The notes: generated by a model from the letters alone, not told the origin. 64,000 nt of DNA from Ctena decussata (GCA_963989385.1 OZ022502.1:3316501-3380500), one strand, 5' to 3'; positions 11,200-21,004 are shown, numbered from the stretch's first letter. Numbers and translations are program-made.

Positions 11200-12075
11200 A
11201 AACATATTTTCTTTCGTAAACATGACAAAGTACATGTCGTCAATACAAGCTTAAGGATAAGAACGAAAGCAATTATACTTATTTAGTTCTTTTCCCTAAC
11301 AATTATAGTTTGTTAATGTATAGGCGAAAGACATCTTCTAATTTGAAAACAAATATGCTAAAGAAATACTCCAGAATAGTACATGTAGTTCTAAATAGTG
11401 GTAGATACTCTAGTAAAAACACGTAGATTCAAAAGAAAGACAGACAGAATGAGAAAGAAATCCTCTATGTAAAATTCATGAAAAAAAGAGCAAGTATTAG
11501 TGGTGAGTATTCTGAATACGTCAAAATAAGCAAATGTTTCAGGTGTAATGAAAGCTTTAGAAGGATGAATGTGCATTTTGTTAACCAATTTGATTTGTAA
11601 AAGGTCATATAAACATCAAATGAGCTGTAAATGTTTGATAATGAAAGTGTAACACAGATGAAAAGATCTCTACTATTATAAAAGAAAGAAAAAGAAAAAT
11701 ATGAAAACAGGTAAACATAAATAAAGAGATTACAGTAACGGAAAGGGGAATGCAGCAGCAAACTGGCATATTTAATTTATCTTATTAACTTATGGTAACC
11801 AGTCGCATGGCAAAATATATTGTTGTTGTGTTAGAATCGTTTGGTGTCTCTTATATACGTTTGTGCTCTTTCGAATATCATAACATTTGTGTTAAAAGAT
11901 AAAGAAATATCACCATAAAGTAGCAAATTAAGAGATATCAGATTATTTCGAAATCGGACCAGAATTTTTTTAGAAGATCCTTAAAGATTTTGACTTTGAT
12001 TACAAGCCTTAGAGTTCTGCTTTGAACAACTTTATTTGAACAGTTTTCGTAGATGACCTCTCAAACATCATTACT
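11200..12075. other. AT-rich non-coding
   Basis: No repeat partner, splice-framed exon or RNA gene recognised. Confidence 0.4.
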
Positions 12076-12298
12076 GGGGCCGCATTCATAAAGCCACTTA
12101 AGTCGTTGCTATGCGGTTGCTAAGGCTAAATATCTATAAAGGAGATTCCCTACAACTTTGAAATTTGGTCTGTGGGAACAGTCTTTGTAAGACTGTTCCT
12201 CCAGAGCAAATTTCATAGTTGTAGGGAATCTCCTTCAAAGACATTTAGCCTTAGCAACAGCATAGCAACCACCTAAGTCGTTTTATGAATACGGCCCC
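12076..12298. mobile_element. Family C palindrome, copy 2
   Basis: Same element as 7945-8162 with ends GGGGCCGCATTCATAAAGC and ATGAATACGGCCCC. It lies 3' of the amidase-like gene. Confidence 0.85.
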
Positions 12299-12356
12299 AG
12301 GTTTTTCGAACGACCTTTCTTCCAAAATCGCTCAAAAAAAAAGCAAGAGGTATTTG

Positions 12357-12657
12357 AAGAAATGTCAAACATGTAGTCTGAGGACATTCCTGAGAGATTT
12401 TGGGGGAATGTAGTCTGAGGAATTTTCTAACGAGTTTTGGAGGAAATTTTGTTTAAGCCAATTTCCGGGAGGTTTCGAAGAAATGTCGTTTTAGGAGAGG
12501 ACCGGAGGAAATGTCGTTTGAGATTTTGGAGAAATTGTCGGTTGAGGAAATTTCCAAGAGGCTTAGGAGGAAATCTCGTTAAAGAAAATTTTAAAACGGT
12601 TTTGGAGAAAATAACATTTTAGAAATTTTCAAAGTGGTTTTAAAGGAAAGTTGGAGG
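12357..12657. repeat. 38-bp minisatellite 3' of the amidase-like gene
   Basis: Seven or eight diverged units of about 38 bases beginning GAGGAAAT(GT/CT)CGTT and ending GGTTT(T/C)G. Two central units are shortened to about 25 bases. It starts 32 bases past the stop codon, so it lies in the 3' UTR or just beyond. Confidence 0.65.
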
Positions 12658-12688
12658 AAACTGTGGCCGGACGACGGAAGGTGATATA

Positions 12689-12931
12689 TCAAAATAAGTC
12701 ACTTGGTGTTAAGGGGTCGTAGCATGTTTCCCAGTTTACAAAAAAATGCTGTTCTAAAGATGCACACATTGAAGCAAAACCTGGCGACCGTGCTTTGCAG
12801 CGTGTAGAATCATAGGGTTTGCAGTCGGTTACGGAGCTCCTTCTCTTGATTGTGTAATATTTCGGATGGTACTTTGTTGCCGGAGTGTAAGTGCTGATCT
12901 TTAGACTACTGTTACACCACTGGTCAAACAC
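12689..12931 (-). CDS. Secreted amidase-like protein, terminal exon
   Basis: Begins after TTTCTTCAG in phase 0 and runs 80 codons to TGA. VFDQWC supplies a candidate third catalytic residue (Asp127), and a YYTIKR strand follows at about residues 149-154. The C-terminal 50 residues hold four further cysteines (161, 169, 180, 194) and look like an animal-specific extension. In total the mature chain has 13 cysteines: one candidate catalytic plus 12 that could form six disulphides, fitting a stable extracellular enzyme. Whole protein 204 residues. Function (peptidoglycan amidase, perhaps of bacterial origin and used in defence or digestion) is inferred from motif layout only. No clear AATAAA was seen just downstream; a 38-bp minisatellite occupies that flank. 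Confidence 0.72.
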   Translation of the reverse strand: MFDQWCNSSLKISTYTPATKYHPKYYTIKRRSSVTDCKPYDSTRCKARSPGFASMCASLEQHFFVNWETCYDPLTPSDLF

Positions 12932-12958
12932 CTGAAGAAAAACAAGCTCAGCCACATT

Positions 12959-13201
12959 TGAGCCGCGACACGAGAAAACAAACAAAGTGGTTGTGCACCC
13001 CGCGCAGACTCAGATCAACCTGGGCATCCGCCCAGTCTGATCAGACTCTTCGATGTGCGCTTAAAGGGTAGCTAAGGGTCGAAGCTACCTCCGTGCAGAC
13101 AGGGAAGACTCTGATCAGACTGGGCGGATGCCCAGGCTGATCTGAGTCTGCGCTGGGTGCACGACCAATTTGCTGTTGTTGTTTTTTCGTGTCGCGACTC
13201 A
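12959..13201. mobile_element. Family A element in intron 3 of the amidase-like gene
   Basis: Full-length palindrome beginning 28 bases upstream (in gene orientation) of the last coding exon, so it lies next to the splice acceptor and branch-point region. Confidence 0.85.
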
Positions 13202-13499
13202 ATTATTTTATTATTGGCCTCATCTATCTATGGGAATATGTTCTATAAAAGGGTTATCCTTTGGAAGCAAGGATCACACCAAAGAACTGAAAACTGTCGA
13301 GTGTACAAGTTTTCTGGGCCAGACTAGCTAGTTTCGGCCAATTAGGCCTCATCAGTGACCCTCAATGAAATTGAAATTAAAGATACTTAAAGAAACCATT
13401 TTCTTGGGGGAATCCACCATTTTTTCTTTGCAGAGTTTAACCCAATACCTTCCCTGAAAGGGTATCTTACCGAACCCCGGAGTGGATATTTTTAAGTCG

Positions 13500-13885
13500 T
13501 TCCCATTACATGTACTTATTTTGTCGTTTCTTCGACTGATTAAGTTGTTCCCTTGACTTATTAAGTCGTTCCCTTGACGTATTAAGTTGTTCCCGTGACT
13601 AATAAAGTTGTTCCCTTGACTTATTAAGTTGTTCCCTTGACTGATTAAGTTGTTCCCTTGACTTATTAAGTCGTTCGTTCGACTTATGTATGTCGTTCCC
13701 TCGACCTACCGGTATAATGTCGTTTCCTCGACTTATTATGTCGTTCCTACTGCTTATATTTCGTTACCTCGACTTGTGTATGTCATTTCCTAAACTGAAA
13801 TATGTCGTTCACTCAACTTATGCAGTTCATTTGTCTTACGTATTCCCTCGGCTTATTATGTGGTTTGCACAATTTATTAAGTCGT
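13500..13885. repeat. 21-bp minisatellite in intron 3 of the amidase-like gene
   Basis: Units like GACTTATTAAGTTGTTCCCTT, regular at 13535-13680 and degenerating towards 13885. The period is a multiple of three, which produces meaningless open frames. Confidence 0.8.
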
Positions 13886-14144
13886 TGTCATGAGATTATA
13901 AAGCTCTCAGATTGGCCCTGGTGTAGACTTGATATTTTTTTACATGTTTCAGATTCACAACCAGTCTGACCCAAAGTCTGACCCAAAGCCGAATTGCAGC
14001 ATATAAGTAGATCAACTGTGTCACTGTCTTCCACACGGTCAAAGAAGAGAGGTACGTGAAGCTTTGTTTCAAAGCTGGAAAAATGGCAAGAAGCCGGCGA
14101 CACGTATAAACGGTTTTCCATACTCGGACGGCATGAAGCGGGCT

Positions 14145-14238
14145 TAGAACCTTAGCTTCCTTTAAACGCAAAGCGAAGTCTCTGATCAGACTGGACGCAC
14201 ATGCCACTTTGTTGATTTTCTCATGTCGCTGCTCTGAT
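14145..14238. mobile_element. Family A fragment (right end)
   Basis: Only the right part remains: AGCGAAG, CTCTGATCAGACTGG, then GCCACTTTGTTGATTTTCTC and a degraded terminus. Confidence 0.6.
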
Positions 14239-14300
14239 AGTAGAAAGTTTTAGTAAGGAAACGCTACTTGACAGGAAAGGTAAACGTATGGGATAAACAA

Positions 14301-14548
14301 CAGGGCCCAGTTGTTCAAAACTAACGACGTTGTTAGTTAACGTGACGTTAAAATTTCAAACGTTAATATCACAAATGTGCCAATATTTCTTGTTGCAAAA
14401 CTGTGAGAAGCTTTTGCATTGTAAAAGCTTCTCACATTTTTTCAACAAAAAATATCAGCGTATTTGGTAATAAAAACGTAAAACACTTAACGAGTGGACC
14501 TCTTAACGAGCTCGTTAGCCTAACGATGCTTTGAACAACTGGGCCCTG
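14301..14548. mobile_element. Palindrome with CAGGGCCCAGTTGTTCAAA ends
   Basis: Terminal 19-base inverted repeat CAGGGCCCAGTTGTTCAAA / TTTGAACAACTGGGCCCTG, inner arms with AACGAC-type repeats, and a hairpin GAGAAGCTTTTGCATTGTAAA centre. Located in intron 3 of the amidase-like gene. Confidence 0.8.
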
Positions 14549-14654
14549 AAGGCTAACTTTAAAAATCATACAGTACATTTCCCATCAGGCACATGACGTT
14601 GAAATGACGCCGTATTGACGTCGATGCGACGTAATGGGGGAAGAACCAACTTAC

Positions 14655-14792
14655 TTTTATATTTTCACCATCACATGAATCGAATATAGCAGCGTGACCA
14701 TGGTAACGAGCGGTCAAGCTGTTGAAAGTAGCGATGGGAGTCCCTCTCTCGATAGCTTCTACAGAAGTTTGGTTTTCACAAAAGTCAGCCAC
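14655..14792 (-). CDS. Secreted amidase-like protein, exon 3 (candidate catalytic His)
   Basis: A 138-base exon, phase 0 at both ends, with acceptor TTTTTTCTTCAG and donor AAA|GTAAGT. It encodes residues 79-124, including GTPIATF and RYHGHAAIF. GHAAIF (His111) has the look of the catalytic-His strand in CHAP/NlpC-P60 amidases, and G(T/S)xIATF just before it is typical of bacterial BPSL0067-type relatives. Two cysteines (83, 118) are present. The intron towards exon 2 carries two SINE families. Confidence 0.72.
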
Positions 14793-15164
14793 CTGAAGAA
14801 AAAATATAGTAATGTTAATAAAGGAAAGAATTTCAGGGGAGATAATTCATACTAAGAAAAAATTGTCACCCATTTCATTTTTGTTCTCTTACTGGAAAGA
14901 AATTGCTCCATAGAGGCGCATAATTAGTTTTATTATATGACCAAGATGTAACACGCAATTTCATTGGCTGCTTTCACGTGCCGGTCAATATTTTGTGATA
15001 TTCACCAGCCTGTCAGTGAATATTACTTCTACGCTGACGTCATTGTATTTTCGTGACGTAACGTCTGATTTACGTTAATGTTAATGGCGTAACGTCGCGA
15101 GATAATACCATGTAGTACCACCATAAATATCTAAAGAAACTGAATTTTGAATTATCATATAATA

Positions 15165-15310
15165 AAACAATTGTTGACCTTATTTCGATGAGTATGCAGT
15201 TTTATTGACCTGCAAATATAACATTGACCGACGCGAAGCGGAGGTCAATACGATGTTTGCAGGTCAATAAAACTGCATATTCACCTCAACAAATAATTGT
15301 ATAATATTCT
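15165..15310. repeat. Foldback repeat
   Basis: GTATGCAGTTTTATTGACCT / AGGTCAATAAAACTGCATAT arms around GACGCGAAGCGGAGGTC. An outer AATTGTTGA / CAACAAATAATT pair extends the stem. Confidence 0.7.
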
Positions 15311-16388
15311 ACTAAAGCTTGAAAGGGCTGCGTTTCGAAGGCAAAAAAAGAGGAATTTATAAAAGTTCTGTGTCTTTTCAAACATGGAAAAACAACATGG
15401 CAATATCACACCGGGTAGACGGCAATCAAAAACGCTCATGAATGCAGTCGACGAGCGTGGATCAAACAGCATCTATAATACTAAATAAACGAAGTAACGC
15501 ATAAACTGCAAAATTGGTGGCATTTTCAAGCGTAATTTCTACACTGGTTCTTTCGCATATTGCTATCATTGATAATTTCGGTTAGCGTGTGTTTTAGTTT
15601 CACGTAGATTTAAAGAATTTGGGAATTAAATTCGTCTTTCATTTTAAATTCTCCCAAGTATTTTTCTAGAAACTTCGATGTCAACAATGGGTGCGTTCGA
15701 GTGAAATTATCGTGTACTCGAATACACGTTTTAAATTAATCCGGTCGTTTCGGTTCTGCGTCGTTATATCGGCGCGCTGCTTAGCAAGTCCAAATTTAGC
15801 AGCTTCTAATCCAAAAATCCGACCCATGAACGTATGTCATTCCCCATAAATAACGATTTATTTTTGTATTTTTGCTCATATGTGTAAACGGATGAAGAAC
15901 TAAATGGTCATAGTCCCGGCGGCCCTGGCTCGAAACGACCCATTTTCTTCCAGAACGATGGTCAATACGAGTAGCCAATCGAACTCGCCCATTGAAGAAT
16001 AAAGCTCAACGCACATGGTCTTTCGAAAAGTTGGACGGACACACGGCGCCAAGTGTGTGCGGCTATGGTTACGTACCGCTGAGCCACTTGGGGAACGTCG
16101 TTAGGAGAATTTAAACTGAACTGAACTTTCGAAAAGACAAAAATTAAAAATGTCTAAGGTTAACACACATGCGCCAGGTAAGAAAGGGCATTTTTCCAGC
16201 GAAGCAGACAAATCAATTTCAATGATTCAACGGAGCTAAATAAGCCTTTAGTCTTCAGAGGGTTTGAATATTTACCCCTAAAACGTTCCAGGACCCAATT
16301 TTTCCAGAAAAAAAAATACCCAGGCCCTGGGGACAGGTCACATAACCAAGATGGCAAACATTTATTATGGTAAAAATTTTCAAAAATC
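15310..16388. other. Intron 2 sequence, no recognised content
   Basis: AT-rich with no coding or repeat signal that I could place. Confidence 0.4.
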
Positions 16389-16405
16389 TTCTCCCCCAGA
16401 ACTAC
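16389..16405. repeat. SINE target-site duplication, left
   Basis: TTCTCCCCCAGAACTAC; repeated at 16673-16689 with one substitution. Confidence 0.85.
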
Positions 16406-16672
16406 GCCGGGCCGCGTAGCGCAATCGGTAGGGCACCTGACTCATAAGTCAGAGGTCCTGGGTTCGAAACCCGGTCTGGCCACATACTTTTGTTTCTCCT
16501 TCCGCTGATTCAAGAAGGGCAGTTGTCAGTTACTGGCGAAAGTATGTGCACTTAGTACTGGTTAACCGCTTAGGAGGTCTAAGCCTGCCCAGGAATAGTG
16601 TGGTTAGGTTAACTGACCGTCCCGACATGACCTTAGCTGTTTACCGTGGACGTTAAGCATCAAATCAACCAA
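16406..16672 (+). mobile_element. tRNA-derived SINE (Met-like head), with intact target duplication
   Basis: The head looks like a tRNA with CAT anticodon. Box A TAGCGCAATCGG and box B GGTTCGAAACC are both consensus. It is followed by a body ending CGTGGACGTTAAGCATCAAA. It is flanked by 17-base direct repeats TTCTCCCCCAGAACYAC at 16389-16405 and 16673-16689, so it is a clean insertion in intron 2 of the amidase-like gene, antisense to it. The acceptor stem is imperfect and the anticodon loop has 6 bases, so it is not a working tRNA gene. Confidence 0.9.
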
Positions 16673-16689
16673 TTCTCCCCCAGAACCAC
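16673..16689. repeat. SINE target-site duplication, right
   Basis: TTCTCCCCCAGAACCAC; pairs with 16389-16405. Confidence 0.85.
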
Positions 16690-17377
16690 AAATCCTATGA
16701 TCTTGAAACTTAGCATGTCGCATCAAGGACTCAAAAGCTCAACAAAATTTATATAAATGATGACCCTGGGATGACCTTGATCTGTTTTACGGCAAGGTCA
16801 ACTTTTGAGTCACTTAGGTTTTTCTATAGGAAAAAGTTAAAAAAAGTTGATTTTTTTTAGAAACAATGCAGTCTGCTACCTGAAAGTTTGTAGATGCAGA
16901 CAACTAATTAGGTAAATGAAGCTTTAATGAGTATTCATGGTAAAGGTCATATCTTCACCTGGGCCTAAGGCCATTTACATTGAAAAATTAAAACTCGCTT
17001 TTTTTATATAAACTTGACCATCATTAAATATTTCCGCGCTTGCGCGGGCTCTTTTCTAGTTAGAAACAACGTTTTCGATTGCAAATGGTCGCAATTGTTT
17101 TTATATGTTGTTAGCGATAAAAACCTCGTATTATTTACGCACGTTGATGTCTGTAACCACGACCAACAAAGAAGCGTATCCTCGTAAAATACCCTTTACA
17201 TATCTTCTTCCTAGTTTTTTTTTTTTTTTTTTTTTTGCTTCAGAAGCGAATTTGATTAGCTTAAGAATCTAAATTTTAACATCAATTTAAATCCCGATTA
17301 ACGTACGCTTCAGGTTACTGAGACATGTGAGAAGGAACTGCAATACAAAATCTCATCGATCCCATACTCAGAAAGAT

Positions 17378-17541
17378 TCCCGTTAACTCAGTGGGTTAAG
17401 CGCTGGTCTCTCGGCCCAGGTTTGGATTCCCGCTGGAGGCGGACATCTTTTCAACCATAAACGGTCTTCCAATGCACACAGCCATTCAGTACCACCCTCC
17501 CATTGTCCTAATATGACTGAAATACGTTTGAAAGGACGTAC
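17378..17541 (+). mobile_element. Second tRNA-derived SINE family, copy 1
   Basis: Head GTTAACTCAGTGGGTTAAG with a box-B-like GGTTTGGATTCCC, then a body with ACGG, AATGCACACAGCC, CACCCTCCCATTGTCCT and GATATGA-like sequence. In intron 2 of the amidase-like gene. Confidence 0.7.
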
Positions 17542-17588
17542 TTTCACAAGTTATATATCACCCTACACTGCGATTTAAATGAGCTCAC

Positions 17589-17770
17589 CTTGCGACTTGC
17601 CTGCCAGCAACCAGTGTGAGGCATACTACACCTACACTTTAATAAGGCAACACACTGTCCCCCTTTGAAATTTGCATCACAATCATGATAACTGTTCTCG
17701 TCAAGTCTCCACCCTGTATAAAATGCCATCCAATTCGTGTACCAATGTATACAGCTGTACTCTTCTGAGG
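17589..17770 (-). CDS. Secreted amidase-like protein, exon 2 (candidate catalytic Cys)
   Basis: The acceptor CCTTTACAG precedes a phase-1 exon of 182 bases that ends CGCAAG|GTGAGC in phase 0. It encodes precursor residues 18-78. The stretch KGGQCVALLKC (Cys57) followed by P, T and W resembles the catalytic-cysteine motif of NlpC/P60- and CHAP-type cell-wall amidases, where a Cys sits at the start of a helix after a Gly/Gln. An aromatic and Cys-rich N-terminal part (residues 22-52, Cys24 and Cys48) precedes it. No internal stop. Confidence 0.72.
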
Positions 17771-17796
17771 CTGTAAAGGACAGAACATTTGCATGA

Positions 17797-18345
17797 CATA
17801 CACTCAGCAAAATTTCTAATTGGTCAGTTTTCTACTTTGCAGACATACAACTTTTATACAATATTTTTGAAAATTGTTATAATCAATATATTGGGCTATT
17901 ATCGACCTACTAAAATTGAATGTTGTAATAATATCTTTATTGTAATAACAGAGTTATAGCCCTTTCTTTGTAAAACATGATATGTTTAGAAACCGCATTA
18001 AAACCGCATCGAGCTGCCACAAGATCAAGGCATTTCAGAAGTAAATAAAGTTTCCTATCATCAAAACACAAAATTTGTACTCAGTAATCATAAAACGTTT
18101 ATCTGTATTAATTTTAATATTTAAGTATTCAAATTACTTCCCTTTGAATGTTTGTGTAAATATTAATAGGAGCCTCAAATTGTAGTGAATCCTTTTACAA
18201 ATGCATAAATGATTGTGCCGTTTGTAAAATACAGGTAAATACATGTATGTGCATTTATTCTTCCCAATTTGAAGTCAGGATTATCTTAAGTTCCATAAGG
18301 CTTAATTCTATTGAAAAAGTGACCAATTAGAAATTTCAGTGTATG
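17797..18345. mobile_element. TIR element (CATACACT...AATTTCTAATTGGTCA)
   Basis: A terminal inverted repeat of about 26 bases: CATACACT(CAGCAA)AATTTCTAATTGGTCA at 17797-17826 and TGACCAATTAGAAATTTCAG / TGTATG at 18320-18345. The interior is AT-rich and non-coding. In intron 1 of the amidase-like gene. Confidence 0.7.
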
Positions 18346-18390
18346 TGGGTACTCTGACAGGGATAGTTAAGGAATGAATTTCATTTTTCT

Positions 18391-18557
18391 GAGGTTTATC
18401 GAAGTGTAAACTATATTGGGTCACTAGCAAAGTAAATGAACCCCGAAAATCGAAGTGTAAACTACATTGGGTCACGTGCAAAGTAAATGAACCCCGAAGG
18501 GGTTCATGTAAACTTTGCTAGTGACCCAATGTAGTTTACACTTCGATAAACATCAGA
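18391..18557. repeat. Palindrome with duplicated left arm
   Basis: Arm sequence TCGAAGTGTAAACTA.ATTGG / GTCAC..GCAAAGTAAATGAA occurs twice on the left (from 18400 and from 18449) and once inverted on the right (GGGGTTCATGTAAACTTTGC ... TTCGATAAACATCAGA). Confidence 0.75.
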
Positions 18558-18929
18558 AAAATTAAGTTCATTGCTTATATTTACATCCGTTGCAATCAAA
18601 TTTTTCATGAAAAAATCTTATATAAGCGCTAAAATTGAAGCAGTAAAACATGTACACGCAGTTTTTTTTTTACTAACAGCAGAACGGCATGCATGACGTC
18701 ATGACGTTGCTGACGTCCAATCATGTTGTAGAGCGCAATTGTTTATTTTTACGTCATTGACGTCGTGTGTCGCAATGTAATTATTGGAATGTAAACTACA
18801 TTACGTTCCAATGGTTTACTATAGGGCTTTTCAGTAAATACACCAAAAATGTAAATATTATCGTAAAGATGCTAAGAATCGGGACACCTTAACCTTAAAG
18901 CGCCAAAAAAAAAAAAATTGTTGAATTGG

Positions 18930-18983
18930 CAAACAGTGTAGATCCAGATGAGAGCCACCTCATCTAAATCTACACTGTTTGTC
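18930..18983. repeat. Short hairpin (GGCAAACAGTGTAGAT)
   Basis: GGCAAACAGTGTAGATCCAG and its complement, separated by ATGAGAGCCACCTCAT. The same GCAAACAGTG arm is seen at 8300-8390 and 24575. Confidence 0.65.
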
Positions 18984-19089
18984 CTCTAGTGTTCGAATTC
19001 TCAATATGATATCGCTTGGACGAGACTTTTGTGAAATTGAGCAGACGTAAATTTTGTCGTCTGCATTTTTAGGGTTAACTACTCCTAAA

Positions 19090-19235
19090 ATTGCACAGTT
19101 TGGCTTTCCAGTGCAGTTATGCTTAAAAATGCAGATGGAATGCCGAACAGTGACTGCTCCTTCTGCAGGAGCAGTCTGATCAGGGTCTGCACTGTTTGCT
19201 CATACATGTCTGTGCCAATATTTTCAATTATTTCT
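19090..19235 (+). repeat. Family B repeat, short copy
   Basis: ATTGCACAGTTTGGCTTTCC, core GACTGCTCCTTCTGCAGGAG / CAGTCTGATCAG, then CTGCACTGTTTGCTCATAC. Matches 24505-24650. Confidence 0.6.
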
Positions 19236-19553
19236 AACACAACCACAACTACTTCACAGCGAATTATTTTATCCTATCGCTCTTTTGCAAAGAATATAAA
19301 ATGCCATATCGATTGATGCAATTTTAGAAATGGCTGAAAAATAACCTCTAAGTTGCAGCCCCCGCCCCCCACCGCCAAACAGCTTATACTTGTATACTTG
19401 TTTGCATACTCATTTGTTCAAGGAAAGTTAAAACTTATCAGAACTTGAAAATCTTAATTATTATACCTATTAAGTAAGTCCTACTCGGCAGGCATGTCCG
19501 TTCGCTATATGCTGAAAAAAAATTGCTGTAAAGTTGTGCTAACTTGATATTTA

Positions 19554-19663
19554 CCCAGGAGGCACATGACGTCGAAATGACGTCATACTGACGTCAATGC
19601 GACATCCTCCACGTCGCATCGACGTCGGTGCGACGTCATTTCAACGTCATGTACCTGCTGGGG
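19554..19663. mobile_element. CCCAGCAGG-ended GACGTC palindrome
   Basis: About 110 bases, ends CCCAGGAGGCACATGACGTC and GACGTCATTTCAACGTCATG / TACCTGCTGGGG. Nearly perfect inverted repeat built of GACGTC and ATGACGT steps. A half-copy lies at about 14579-14636. Confidence 0.75.
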
Positions 19664-20276
19664 ATGACCTCGGAGTTACGCCATGAGGGCGTGTCGATCT
19701 TTATGCGTATGCTGCACAATGTTGCCTTAATGATATTTCGCAGTAGTCTGTGAGCTAAATTACTGCCATATACAGCGAAATATGGACCAAAGTTATTCTC
19801 AGTTCTCGTTGAAAATAAGACGTCAGCAACGTATACTGTGAGACGACACTGTAAATTGAAAATGAAGTACAAGAGCTAATCCATTCCCACATGGAAATTA
19901 AATTTTTGACTTTTTGCTAACCAGTAGCTCTTGTACTTTATTATATATAATGTCTTCTTGAAAATCTGTAAAACAGTGAAACCGCGGTAGAAGTTAATTA
20001 ATAATTGTGTTATTTGGCTATATCGGACTTATTGTTTTTACTATATATATATAAATATATATGGACCATGTACATGTAGGCACCTTATCACCGTATAATC
20101 TTGTGTTACAATCCTGTCTCTTATATGTTTTAAAGGAAAATCTTTTCTTCTTTTTTTTTTTCAAAATGGCCTTCGAATGATTAGTTTCGACACGCGTAGG
20201 TTATTACCCCTGTATTTAAAATAACAAAAAGAAATTATTAATGACGTTAACTGTATAAAGCAATATATAATGTTAC

Positions 20277-20328
20277 CTTTCAACGCAGCAAATAAACCGA
20301 ACAGGCAAAACAGAAGCACTGCCTTCAT
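20277..20328 (-). CDS. Secreted amidase-like protein, exon 1 (signal peptide)
   Basis: The ATG at 20328 starts MKAVLLFCLFGLFAALK, a one-Lys N-terminus and hydrophobic core typical of a secretion signal. The exon is 17 codons plus one base and ends AAAG|GTAACA. A TATAAATA box lies 53 bases upstream of the ATG, supporting this start. Joining to the exon at 17770 gives Ala18 and continues the frame. The mature product is therefore predicted to act outside the cell or in a vacuole. Confidence 0.72.
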
Positions 20329-20354
20329 GACGCTAGGTCAGAGATTCGTAGAAT

Positions 20355-20362
20355 TTGCGCAA
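20355..20362 (-). promoter_or_regulatory. TTGCGCAA palindrome, C/EBP-type site near the predicted start
   Basis: An exact match to the palindromic C/EBP consensus at about the predicted transcription start, followed by a second GGTTGCGC half-like stretch. A related ATTGCGATGTCA lies upstream of the TATA box (about 20404-20415). It could be chance. Confidence 0.3.
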
Positions 20363-20380
20363 GCGGTTGCGCACACGGGG

Positions 20381-20388
20381 TATTTATA
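20381..20388 (-). promoter_or_regulatory. TATA box of the amidase-like gene
   Basis: Reads TATAAATA on the minus strand, within GTATAAATACCCC, 53 bases before the ATG. Normal TATA-to-start spacing places transcription start near 20355 and gives a 5' leader of about 25-30 bases. Confidence 0.55.
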
Positions 20389-20966
20389 CTATGCTCTTTT
20401 AGAATGACATCGCAATTGCACACCCGTGAACTGTATGCCCCGCCTTTGCTATTAATACGCACATGAACTGTAAGCGACGTGCGGATAGAAAAGGGCTTCC
20501 AACCTTGTGTATACAGTACAGACAGATTAACATGCAACGCACCAGCGTCTTATCAGATCCTTCCCTATTTACAACATTATTGTCGTATGATCTACTGAAA
20601 TCTTTGCAGTAAATATTGAAGCGTTTAAACAAGACTGTATGCATGAACTAGCTCATCGGAGTATTCTTTTTGAGTATGGTACAAGTCATTCTCTTAAGAC
20701 AGGGATCAAATGGTTCAAAGTACTAAAACAGGATGCAACGTAAAAACGAGGTACTGAATTCATCTCAGTGACATCCGTGTTGGTGGGACATGAAACCTTT
20801 CTTGGAATAGAAAGTTCTATGCTCTTCTATAATTCTAGTATAGTCTATCCAAGAACCTTGCAAGGTCGTTGGAGTGCCACAGATTACTACAACAATTCCT
20901 CCTCACTAAGTCCTGGACCATTCTTGTCTACCTTTTCACAGCTCCATATAAGAAGGGGTAACCACA

Positions 20967-20985
20967 GGGGGGGGGGGGGGGGGGG
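20967..20985. repeat. Poly-G tract
   Basis: About 19 consecutive G. Prone to slippage and assembly error. Confidence 0.9.
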
Positions 20986-21004
20986 TGTCGCTTCCATTAT
21001 AAAG

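Noticed and set aside
13500..13885. CRISPR-like array
   Set aside because: Units are contiguous without unique spacers and the genome is eukaryotic.
13690..13893. Repetitive open frame at the 21-bp minisatellite
   Set aside because: Period is a multiple of three, so open frames arise automatically; it lies in an intron of the opposite-strand gene.
16408..16482. tRNA-Met (CAT) gene
   Set aside because: A and B boxes are good, but the acceptor stem is mispaired, the anticodon loop is 6 bases, and it is the head of a SINE with target duplications.
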